NCBI GenBank assembly: GCA_003564655.1
Contig: PXES01000347.1
Coordinates: 1-8,449 of the forward strand
Direction of reading: 5' to 3'
Origin: Paracoccaceae bacterium
GTDB taxonomy: Bacteria > Pseudomonadota > Alphaproteobacteria > Rhodobacterales > Rhodobacteraceae
Length of the DNA: 8,449 nucleotides
The translations under genes and the position numbers were made by a program. Numbering within the stretch: the stretch's first letter is position 1; the number at the start of each line of letters is the position of its first letter. The notes beneath the pieces were generated by a model. The model was given only the letters and a program-made list of their open reading frames with translations, was not told the DNA's origin and searched no databases. This document shows positions 1-5,902 of this stretch, piece by piece.

Positions 1-417
1 ACCCCCCATATGGGCGAATTCGCGCGGCTGTTTCCCGATATCGCTGAACGGCTGTCCGCGCCCGCCAGCAACGGCCCGGCCTTCTCGAAGCTGGACGCTG
101 CCCGCGCGGCAGCGGCCCGCGCGGGCTGTACCGTGCTGGTCAAGGGCCCGGACACCGTGATCGCCGACCCGGACGGGCGGGCGGTGGTCAGCGCGGCCTT
201 CGCCGAGCGGGCGGTGCCGTGGCTCGCCACCGCCGGGTCGGGCGATGTGCTGGCGGGCCTTGTCGCGGGACTTCTGGCACGCGGTTTCGCGCCGATGCGC
301 GCGGCCCGGACCGCCGTCTTTCTGCATCTGGAAGCCGCCCGCGCCTTCGGTCCCGGCCTGATCGCCGAGGACCTGCCCGACATGCTGCCGCGCGTGTTGC
401 GTCAGTTGGGGGTCTGA
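1..417 (+). CDS. nnr: NAD(P)HX dehydratase domain, C-terminal fragment (5' end outside window)
   Basis: This is the 3' end of a gene whose reading frame is already open at base 1. The family repairs damaged, hydrated NADH and NADPH: the ribokinase-like domain dehydrates the S-epimer of NAD(P)HX using ADP or ATP, in the cytosol. What is seen: the frame begins with TPHMGEFARLF, which matches the family's 'TPHxGEFARL' segment; then VLVKGPDTVIADPDG, resembling the 'vLKGxxTvIa' strand; then AGSGDVLAGLVAGLL, the glycine-rich nucleotide and active-site motif whose Asp (codon 244-246) is the expected catalytic base. It ends at TGA 415-417. The ATG at base 10 lies inside the conserved segment and is not the true start. 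Whether an N-terminal epimerase domain is fused, as is common in bacteria, cannot be seen. Downstream lies a hairpin and then a convergent gene, so nnr looks like the end of its transcript. Confidence 0.88.
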   Translation, partial: TPHMGEFARLFPDIAERLSAPASNGPAFSKLDAARAAAARAGCTVLVKGPDTVIADPDGRAVVSAAFAERAVPWLATAGSGDVLAGLVAGLLARGFAPMRAARTAVFLHLEAARAFGPGLIAEDLPDMLPRVLRQLGV

Positions 418-476
418 TATGGCTCTCGGGTGATCGCGGCGTATCGGGACGGGTTTCGTCGGCCGGACGCATGCGC

Positions 477-536
477 CGAAAGCGCCCTCGGGGCGTGCAA
501 GGGCGGGTGGGTGGGCACGGCCCGAGGGCGCTTTCG
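477..536. terminator. Long hairpin with G-rich loop, probable bidirectional terminator
   Basis: A perfect 16-bp inverted repeat (CGAAAGCGCCCTCGGG at 477-492, its complement at 521-536) is followed inward by a G/G mismatch (493/520) and a further 5-bp pairing (CGTGC 494-498 with GCACG 515-519). The remaining 16-base loop (499-514) carries most of a run of four GGG tracts separated by single bases (501-515). The hairpin lies 59 bp after the nnr stop and 59 bp beyond the stop of the convergent SorC-type gene, so it can serve both. There is no long T tract on either side; only the TTT inside the outer stem appears at each 3' edge, so intrinsic termination strength is uncertain. Confidence 0.7.
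501..530 (+). repeat. Copy 1 of a shared intergenic repeat with four GGG tracts
   Basis: This 30-base block lines up without gaps with 3730-3759: 24 of 30 positions are identical and all six differences are transitions. Its core is GGG-C-GGG-T-GGG-T-GGG (501-515), an intramolecular G-quadruplex pattern with single-base loops. The block covers the loop and the inner part of the right arm of the 477-536 hairpin. The left-arm sequences of the two hairpins are unrelated, so the conserved part is the loop and its 3' side. This suggests a dispersed repeat family, although only two copies are visible here. Confidence 0.65.
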
Positions 537-595
537 AACCCTCTCGCGCGAAACGGCTGCCCCGAACGGATGAACCGGAAAACCGTGCGCGCGCC

Positions 596-1603
596 CTAAC
601 CTTCCAGCAGGGCCTGCGCGACGCTCAGGCTGGTGACCAGATGGCTGGCATAGCCCCCCGCGAAGCAGGCATGCGTGGCCGCGACCTTGTCATGCCCGGG
701 CGTGATCAGGATGCCCGCCTGCAGGCCTAGAAGTTGCGGCAATGCCACGCCGATCATGCGCTCGTCCAGCGGCCCCGGAATCGGCGCGCCGTTGGCGTCG
801 ATGAACCGCCCCGAGATCACCCCCAAGGCCCCTTGCGCCACATACCAGTCCAGCTCGTCCCGGCTTGCCACGCCCGAGCCGACCACATGGCTGTCGGGCT
901 GGCAGGTCCCGACCGAGAACAGGCTCTTGGTGATCGTGGCGACCTGGTCGAGCTGTGCCTTAAGGATCGGCTCGGCGCGCAGCTCGCGCGCCAGATCGGC
1001 GCGGCTGAGGATGGCGGGCGCGTGCAGGTTGCGGCACTCCGCCCCGAGTTTCTGCGCCAGCCGTGTCGAGCAGGCCTCGGCGGTGAAGCCATAGGGCGTG
1101 GACATCGAGCCCAAAAGCTGGATCACCGCCAGCTCCGGCAGGCTCTGCGGCTCCAGCCGCGACGCCAGCTCGTAGACCGTGCGCCCCCAGGCGACGCCCA
1201 GTCGGTCATCCGGGGCCAGCAGATCGGGCAGCCAGTCCGCCGCGCCCCGCACGACGCGGCTGAAACGCTCCTCATCGCTGGTCGCAGCCTCGTCGGGCAC
1301 CACATACGCCGCGCGCAGCCCGAAGCGCGCACACAGATCGAGTGCAAGGCGATGGGTCGTGAAGTGATCGGCGGCCATCGAGATGCGGATCAGCCCGCTC
1401 TCACGCGCCTCGGCCAGATAATTGACCACCGAGGCGCGCGAGATTCCCAGCCGGTCGGCGATATCCTTCTGGTTCAGCCCGTCCTGATAATACATCCACG
1501 CGACTTCGGTGACGATGTTCTCGCCCGTGATCTGACCGGCGGTGCGGCGCCGCGTCACTCCCATTCCCGCCTCGGATCGACGAATGCCATCATGGTTTGA
1601 CAT
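596..1603 (-). CDS. SorC-family (DeoR-like) sugar-responsive transcriptional regulator
   Basis: A 335-residue DNA-binding regulator. The helix-turn-helix lies at about residues 44-63 (NQKDIADRLGISRASVVNYL), preceded by the AWMYYQDGL segment typical of SorC proteins. From about residue 85 to the end is the SorC sugar-phosphate effector domain, recognisable from LGVAWGRTVYELA, VIQLLGSM and IDANGAPI, and related to the phosphosugar isomerase fold. Length is normal for the family. Members usually sense a phosphorylated sugar and control the adjacent catabolic genes. It is divergent from the aldolase/dehydrogenase gene with a 51-bp gap, so it probably controls that gene and itself. The start is ambiguous: ATG 1603 has only a weak AGGGA, while codon 14 (ATG at 1562-1564) has GAGG five bases upstream and leaves room for a minus-strand promoter that would overlap ATG 1603. 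The effector is unknown. Confidence 0.9.
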   Translation of the reverse strand: MSNHDGIRRSEAGMGVTRRRTAGQITGENIVTEVAWMYYQDGLNQKDIADRLGISRASVVNYLAEARESGLIRISMAADHFTTHRLALDLCARFGLRAAYVVPDEAATSDEERFSRVVRGAADWLPDLLAPDDRLGVAWGRTVYELASRLEPQSLPELAVIQLLGSMSTPYGFTAEACSTRLAQKLGAECRNLHAPAILSRADLARELRAEPILKAQLDQVATITKSLFSVGTCQPDSHVVGSGVASRDELDWYVAQGALGVISGRFIDANGAPIPGPLDERMIGVALPQLLGLQAGILITPGHDKVAATHACFAGGYASHLVTSLSVAQALLEG

Positions 1604-1637
1604 TTGTGCAATCCCTGAGCATTGTCAATCGCGCAAT
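1597..1637. promoter_or_regulatory. Divergent promoter/operator between the SorC regulator and the aldolase gene
   Basis: On the plus strand TTGACA (1597-1602) is a perfect -35 box; 17 bases later CATTGT (1620-1625) is a weak -10 (3/6), placing a start about 23 bases before the aldolase ATG. On the minus strand a second TTGACA (1628-1623) faces it. The short interval is rich in CAAT/ATTG palindromes: TTGTGCAA (1604-1611), ATTGTCAAT (1621-1629) and a further half site GCGCAAT (1631-1637). Such elements around both promoters are what a local SorC operator would look like, but binding is inferred only from position and symmetry. Confidence 0.5.
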
Positions 1638-1654
1638 GAGAAGCGGGGACAGCA

Positions 1655-3691
1655 ATGATCGCAAATCGCTGGGATGAGGCACAGGCCGCGCAGTTTCAGG
1701 ACGCGGCCGGGAGCGACCCGATGGCACGCGAGCTGGCGCTGCGGGTCTACAGCTCACGCCTGATCGGCAGCGACCCCGATCTGGTCATGCATGGCGGCGG
1801 CAATACCTCGGTCAAGCTGCGCGCGCGCGACGTGATGGGGCAAGAGATCGATGTGCTGCATGTCAAGGGCTCGGGCTGGGATCTGGGGCAGATCGAGGCA
1901 GCGGGCCTGCCCGCCCTGCGCCTCGCGCCGCTGTTGGAGCTGCGGAGCCTCGAAGCGCTCTCGGACGCGGCGATGGTCAATGTCCAGCGCGCCAACCTGC
2001 TTGACAGTATGGCCCCCAACCCGTCGGTCGAGACATTGCTGCACGCCTGGCTGCCGCCGCGCCATATCGACCACACCCATGCCACGGCCTTCCTGACGCT
2101 CGCCAACCTTCCCGAGGTGGCCGAGGCCACGCGCGAGATCTTCGGCGACCGCATGGCGCTGGTGCGCTACATCATGCCCGGCTTCGCGCTGGCGAAGGCC
2201 GCTGCGCAGGTCTTCGAGGAGAACCCGCAGGCCGAGGGTCTGCTGCTGGTCAATCATGGCCATTTCACCTGGGGGCCGACCGCGAAGGACAGTTATGACC
2301 GGCTGATCGCGCAGACCAACGCGGTCATGGACTGGCTCTCCCAACGCCGCGCCGCGCCGCTGCGACCCGTCGCGGCCCTGCCCGCCCCCGAGCGGGCGTC
2401 GCTGCTGCCCCGGCTGCGCGGGGCGGTGGCCGGGGTGCTGGGCGATGATGCGCCGATGCCGCTTTTCGACCTGCGCGCGGGCGACGCGGTGATGCGCTTT
2501 CTCGCCCGTCCCGATCTCGATGCGCTTGCCGCGCGCGGGGTCGCGACGCCCGACCATGTGATCCGCACCAAGGGCCATCCGCTGCTGTTGCGCCGCGCCG
2601 ATCCGACCGAGGCCGGGATGCAGCGTGCGCTGGCCGAGTACGCGGACCGCTACGCCGCCTATTTCGACCGCCACAACCCCCGCCATGGCGGCTCGCTGAC
2701 CCGGCTGCCCCCGGTGCCGGGGCTGGTCTGGGCCGAAGGGGTCGGGCTGATCGGGCTGGGCGCGAGCCGGGGGGCCGCGCGCATCGCTGCCGATATCTGC
2801 GAGCAGACGCTGCGGGTGATGCAGGACGGCATGGCGGCAGGCGATTTCCGTCCCATTGGCGAGGCCGACCTCTTCGACATGGAGTACTGGTCGCTCGAGC
2901 AGGCCAAACTCGGCAAGAGCCGCCCTGCCCCCCTGCAGGGGCGCGTCGTGCTGGTGACCGGGGCTGCCGGGGCCATCGGCGCAGCCATTGCCCGCGCCTT
3001 CGCCGCACAGGGCGCGGCGCTGATGCTGGTCGACCGTGACGAGGCAGCCGTCAACACGCTGCGCGACGCGCTGGGGCGCGATCACGCCGCATTGGCCTGT
3101 GATATCACCGAAAAAGGGGTCGCTGACGCGGCGATGGCGGCGACCATCGATGCCTTCGGCGGGCTGGATATCCTGATCTCGAATGCCGGGGCCGCGATGC
3201 AGGGCGCGATGGCCGAGCTGCCCGAGGCGACGCTGCGCGCCAGTTTCGAGCTGAACTTCTTCGCCCCCGTGGCCTTCGCGCAGGCCGCTGTCAGCGTGCT
3301 GCGGGCGCAGGGGCGGGGCGGGCAGTTGCTGTTCAATGTCTCGAAACAGGCGGTCAATCCGGGCCGAGATTTCGGGGCCTATGGCCTGCCCAAATCCGCC
3401 ACGATGTTCCTGCTGCGGCAATTGGCGCTGGAACTCGGGGGCGAGGGTATCCGCGTCAATGGCGTCAATGCCGACCGCATCCGTTCGGGGCTGCTCAGCG
3501 ACGCGATGATCGCGGCGCGGGCGCATGCGCGCGGGCTCAGCGAAGCGGACTACCTCGCCGGAAACCTTCTGCACCGCGAGGTCGAGGCGCGCCATGTCGC
3601 CCAGGCCTTTGTCGCGCTCGCCCTGTCCGAACGCAGCACCGCGCATGTGATGACCGTGGATGGCGGCAATATCGAGGCGGCCCTGCGCTGA
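1655..3691 (+). CDS. Bifunctional class II aldolase / short-chain dehydrogenase (RhaD-like)
   Basis: A 678-residue two-domain cytosolic enzyme. Residues 1 to about 420 are a class II ketose-phosphate aldolase: GGGNTSVK (47-54) and KGSGWDL (71-77) for phosphate binding, E126 as likely catalytic acid/base, and H140, H142 (HTH) with H201 (NHG) as the zinc triad. Residues 430-678 are an NAD(P)-dependent short-chain dehydrogenase with TGAAGAIG for the dinucleotide, an NAG motif, Ser in NVSKQ, and Y576-x3-K580 in YGLPK. The architecture and length match the rhizobial-type RhaD, where L-rhamnulose 1-phosphate is split to dihydroxyacetone phosphate and L-lactaldehyde and the aldehyde is then oxidised. 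All key residues look intact. However, the neighbours are a SorC regulator, a split transketolase and a RuBisCO-like protein, with no rhamnose isomerase, kinase or mutarotase in view. The substrate may therefore be another ketose phosphate, so no symbol is given. The start ATG follows GCGGGGACAGCA, a modest ribosome site. Confidence 0.9.
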   Translation: MIANRWDEAQAAQFQDAAGSDPMARELALRVYSSRLIGSDPDLVMHGGGNTSVKLRARDVMGQEIDVLHVKGSGWDLGQIEAAGLPALRLAPLLELRSLEALSDAAMVNVQRANLLDSMAPNPSVETLLHAWLPPRHIDHTHATAFLTLANLPEVAEATREIFGDRMALVRYIMPGFALAKAAAQVFEENPQAEGLLLVNHGHFTWGPTAKDSYDRLIAQTNAVMDWLSQRRAAPLRPVAALPAPERASLLPRLRGAVAGVLGDDAPMPLFDLRAGDAVMRFLARPDLDALAARGVATPDHVIRTKGHPLLLRRADPTEAGMQRALAEYADRYAAYFDRHNPRHGGSLTRLPPVPGLVWAEGVGLIGLGASRGAARIAADICEQTLRVMQDGMAAGDFRPIGEADLFDMEYWSLEQAKLGKSRPAPLQGRVVLVTGAAGAIGAAIARAFAAQGAALMLVDRDEAAVNTLRDALGRDHAALACDITEKGVADAAMAATIDAFGGLDILISNAGAAMQGAMAELPEATLRASFELNFFAPVAFAQAAVSVLRAQGRGGQLLFNVSKQAVNPGRDFGAYGLPKSATMFLLRQLALELGGEGIRVNGVNADRIRSGLLSDAMIAARAHARGLSEADYLAGNLLHREVEARHVAQAFVALALSERSTAHVMTVDGGNIEAALR

Positions 3692-3696
3692 GGCTT

Positions 3697-3775
3697 CCCG
3701 CGCGCTGCGCGCCGTCTGCGGGGCGCGCAGGGTGGGCGGGTGGGCGCGACCCGGAGGCGGCGCGCAGCGCGCGGG
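3697..3775. terminator. Very long hairpin with G-rich loop between convergent genes
   Basis: A perfect 17-bp inverted repeat (CCCGCGCGCTGCGCGCC at 3697-3713, complement at 3759-3775) continues inward to 3728/3744 with mismatches at 3718/3754 and 3723/3749 and one G-T wobble (3715/3757). This gives a stem of about 32 positions closed by a 15-base loop (3729-3743) holding four GGG tracts. It fills almost the whole 86-bp gap: it begins 5 bp after the aldolase stop and ends 2 bp before the stop codon of the RuBisCO-like gene on the other strand. Position and symmetry fit a bidirectional terminator; neither side has a U tract. Confidence 0.75.
3730..3759 (+). repeat. Copy 2 of the shared intergenic repeat with four GGG tracts
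   Basis: This block is the partner of 501-530 (24/30 identical, no gaps, only transitions). Its core reads GGG-T-GGG-C-GGG-T-GGG at 3730-3744, again a quadruplex pattern with single-base loops, and again on the plus strand at a convergent gene end. The order of C and T linkers differs from copy 1 while the GGG tracts are all kept, which suggests the G tracts are the constrained element. Confidence 0.65.
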
Positions 3776-3777
3776 CC

Positions 3778-4902
3778 CTACCCTGCGTCTGCCCTGTCCA
3801 CGGCGTCGCGCATCGCCGCGATCCCCTCGCCGATCCGGGCGCCCAGCCGCAGCAGCGACCCGCCCAGCAGATACACGACATCCGGCCCGTACATCGCCGC
3901 CATCTCGCCCGCCCGCTCGACGCTCATACCGCCCCCCGGCGAGGGCAGGATCGGCGTGCCCGGCCCGTCACCCGCGCGGCACGCCGTCGCGATCGCCGCG
4001 CATTCGTCCCGCGTGAAGCCGAACCGCCCGCCCGTGTTGGGAAATACCGAGATATCCGCGCCCGCCAGCCGCTGCAGCGTGCCGAACATCACCCCATGCT
4101 CGAAGCCCGTGTCGGAAGACAGCACATAGGGGCCGAGGAAGCTGGGATGGCTCATCACCGGCAACGCCAGATCGGGGTCCGAGGCTATTGCGCGCATCAG
4201 CCCGAAGCCCAAGAGCCCCGGCATGATCAGGAACCCGTCCGCCCCGGCATCGCGGGCGAAGTGCAGATTGTCGCGGATCTCCCAGGAGTGCCCGGCGACC
4301 GAGGGGAAATAGAGCGCCCGCCGCCCGGTCTCGGATGCGGCACGGGCAAGCGCGGCGCATATTGCCTCGACACGCGCGCGGAACGGGGCCATCGGCTGGT
4401 CGGTGATGCCGTGATCTTCCTTGACGATATCGGCCCCCGACAGGGCGCAGCGATAGGCGATCTCGGCCAGAGCCGCCACATCGAGGCCCTGCGGCTTGAT
4501 CACCGGCGCGATCAGCCCGCCCTGCGCGCGCCCGCTCAGCCGCCGCAGCCCGGCGATGCCAAAGCGCGCGCCGGGGTGGCGGGCCAGCATCTCGGGCCCC
4601 GGTGCGATGGCGATCACCCGCAGCCCCCGCTGTATCGAGGAATTGCCGAAGATCACGTTCAGGAACTGGGTGAATTCCGCTCCCGCACTCTCGGGGCTGT
4701 AGCTGATGACCGCGCGGAAGCGCCCGTCGCCCTCGCGCCCGATCTCCTCGAGCTGCCCCAGGATCCCGGCCTCGACCACGCTGTCGGGCACCACATCGCG
4801 CGGCACTTCGACCGTCTGCTCGAGCGCGATCCCCTCGGCGCGCGCGCGGGCATCCGCGAGGTCGGGCGCGAAGATTCGGTAGGTGACGGAAAAGCGACTC
4901 AC
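3778..4902 (-). CDS. RuBisCO-like protein (form IV, non-photosynthetic type)
   Basis: A 374-residue homologue of the RuBisCO large subunit that should not fix CO2. What is seen: an N-terminal alpha/beta domain (RFSVTYRIF, then IALEQTVEVP), then a barrel with IKPQGL (K136, matching RuBisCO K175, but the K177 position is lost), GADIVKEDHG (K161 and D163 matching K201 and D203; H164 replaces E204), SHPSF (H252, near H294), PNTGGRFGF where the loop-6 lysine K334 appears to be R293, and the phosphate-binding LPSPGGG (319-325) and LGGSLLR. The metal-site lysine and aspartate are kept while several CO2-fixation residues are changed, so it likely enolises, decarboxylates or hydrolyses a ketose or sugar acid phosphate. 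Family relatives include the 3-oxo-isoapionate-4-phosphate enzymes OiaX and OiaT, and the methylthioribulose-type enzymes. The GTG start overlaps the upstream TGA (GTGA, 4899-4902) with GAGG just ahead, so it is translationally coupled to the transketolase. The exact substrate is unknown. Confidence 0.9.
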   Translation of the reverse strand: MSRFSVTYRIFAPDLADARARAEGIALEQTVEVPRDVVPDSVVEAGILGQLEEIGREGDGRFRAVISYSPESAGAEFTQFLNVIFGNSSIQRGLRVIAIAPGPEMLARHPGARFGIAGLRRLSGRAQGGLIAPVIKPQGLDVAALAEIAYRCALSGADIVKEDHGITDQPMAPFRARVEAICAALARAASETGRRALYFPSVAGHSWEIRDNLHFARDAGADGFLIMPGLLGFGLMRAIASDPDLALPVMSHPSFLGPYVLSSDTGFEHGVMFGTLQRLAGADISVFPNTGGRFGFTRDECAAIATACRAGDGPGTPILPSPGGGMSVERAGEMAAMYGPDVVYLLGGSLLRLGARIGEGIAAMRDAVDRADAG

Positions 4903-5900
4903 AGCGCCTCGGCCTTGACGGCGGAATGGACGGCCTCGACGCGCGCGGCCTGGAGCGCCTCCTCGCCGATGCCGGTGGCCTCACCGGTGAGCTGTTCCAC
5001 CGCGCGCACGAGGCTCAGCGCATCCAGCCCGTAATACCGCATCAGATAGGGCCGCGAGCCGCCATGGGCGTAGGTGTCCTGCAGCCCCAGCCGCACCAGC
5101 CGCCGCGCGAGCCCGGCCTCGGCAAGCGCCTCGGCCACCATCGAGCCGATGCCGCCTGTCACCAGATGGTTCTCCAGCGTCACCACCCCGTGGCGAACGC
5201 TGGCCGCATGACCGACGATCTGGGCCGCGTCAAAAGGCTTGTGCGTGCTCAGATGCAGATGCCGGACCGACACGCCCGCCCGCCCGAGCGCCGTGCGCGC
5301 GCGCATCGCCTCTTCCGTCGTGATGCCCGCAGTTACCACCAGCACATCATCGCCCTCGGCCAGCACACGCATCTGTCCGATGCGCAGCGGCGTGTCGAAA
5401 AGGCGCGGCACCGACCCGCGCAAGATGCGGCAATAGACCGGCCCATCGACGGTATCGGCCTCGGCCACGATGCTTTCCACCTCGGTCGCGTCGCCGGTCT
5501 CGAGAACCGTCATGTTTGGGATCGTGCGCATGACCGAGATATCCTCGATCGCCTGATGCGTCATGCCGCCCGGGGTAGTGATCCCGGGCAGGAAACCCAT
5601 CAGTCGTACCTTGCGGCGCGGATAGGCGACCGATGCCATGAGCTGGTCATAGGGCCTGCGATAGAGGAACACGCCAAAGCTGTGCAGGAAGGGCCGGAAC
5701 CCCGCCAGCCCCAGCCCGCCGGCAAAGGACAGCATGTTCTGTTCCGCCATGCCCAGCGACAGGAACTGGTCCGGGTGGCGGTCGCGAAAACCGTCGATCT
5801 CGCAGCTCGAGGTCAGGTCGGCCGAGAGGCAGAGCACTTCGGGGTGCTGAACGGCATAGGCCTCGAACGCGGCCGCATAGGGGCGATTGACCATCTCCAT
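4899..5900 (-). CDS. Transketolase, C-terminal subunit (pyrimidine-binding and C-terminal domains)
   Basis: A 333-residue protein holding the second half of a split ThDP-dependent transketolase. What is seen: LSADLTSSCEID, then GMAEQNM with E53 as the glutamate that activates the aminopyrimidine ring, FLHSFGVFLYRRPYDQ, GGMTHQAIEDISVMRTIPNM (111-130) with the conserved T-H-Q segment, and a C-terminal domain from about residue 200 containing LENHLVTGGIGSMVAEAL. It must pair with the N-terminal subunit encoded immediately upstream; two such heterodimers would form the usual active sites at the interface, moving a two-carbon ketol group between sugar phosphates. The start ATG 5900 lies 2 bp after the previous stop, with GGAGG ten bases upstream; a second ATG two codons later is less well placed. 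Split transketolases of this kind are common in catabolic loci, for example the apulose-4-phosphate transketolase AptAB. Confidence 0.9.
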   Translation of the reverse strand: MEMVNRPYAAAFEAYAVQHPEVLCLSADLTSSCEIDGFRDRHPDQFLSLGMAEQNMLSFAGGLGLAGFRPFLHSFGVFLYRRPYDQLMASVAYPRRKVRLMGFLPGITTPGGMTHQAIEDISVMRTIPNMTVLETGDATEVESIVAEADTVDGPVYCRILRGSVPRLFDTPLRIGQMRVLAEGDDVLVVTAGITTEEAMRARTALGRAGVSVRHLHLSTHKPFDAAQIVGHAASVRHGVVTLENHLVTGGIGSMVAEALAEAGLARRLVRLGLQDTYAHGGSRPYLMRYYGLDALSLVRAVEQLTGEATGIGEEALQAARVEAVHSAVKAEAL

Positions 5901-5902
5901 GC

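Noticed and set aside
1754..3646. 630-codon open frame antisense to the aldolase/dehydrogenase gene
   Set aside because: It is a by-product of high-GC codon bias: the translation is rich in R, G, Q and H, lacks family motifs, and the plus strand encodes an intact two-domain enzyme with all catalytic residues.
3778..4902. A true CO2-fixing RuBisCO large subunit
   Set aside because: It is about 100 residues shorter than form I or II, and the K177, K334 and E204 equivalents are changed; there is no small subunit or phosphoribulokinase in the window.
3968..4984. 338-codon minus-strand frame overlapping the RLP in another frame
   Set aside because: It is arginine- and proline-rich noise typical of the wrong frame in GC-rich DNA; the RLP frame has conserved motifs and a coupled start.
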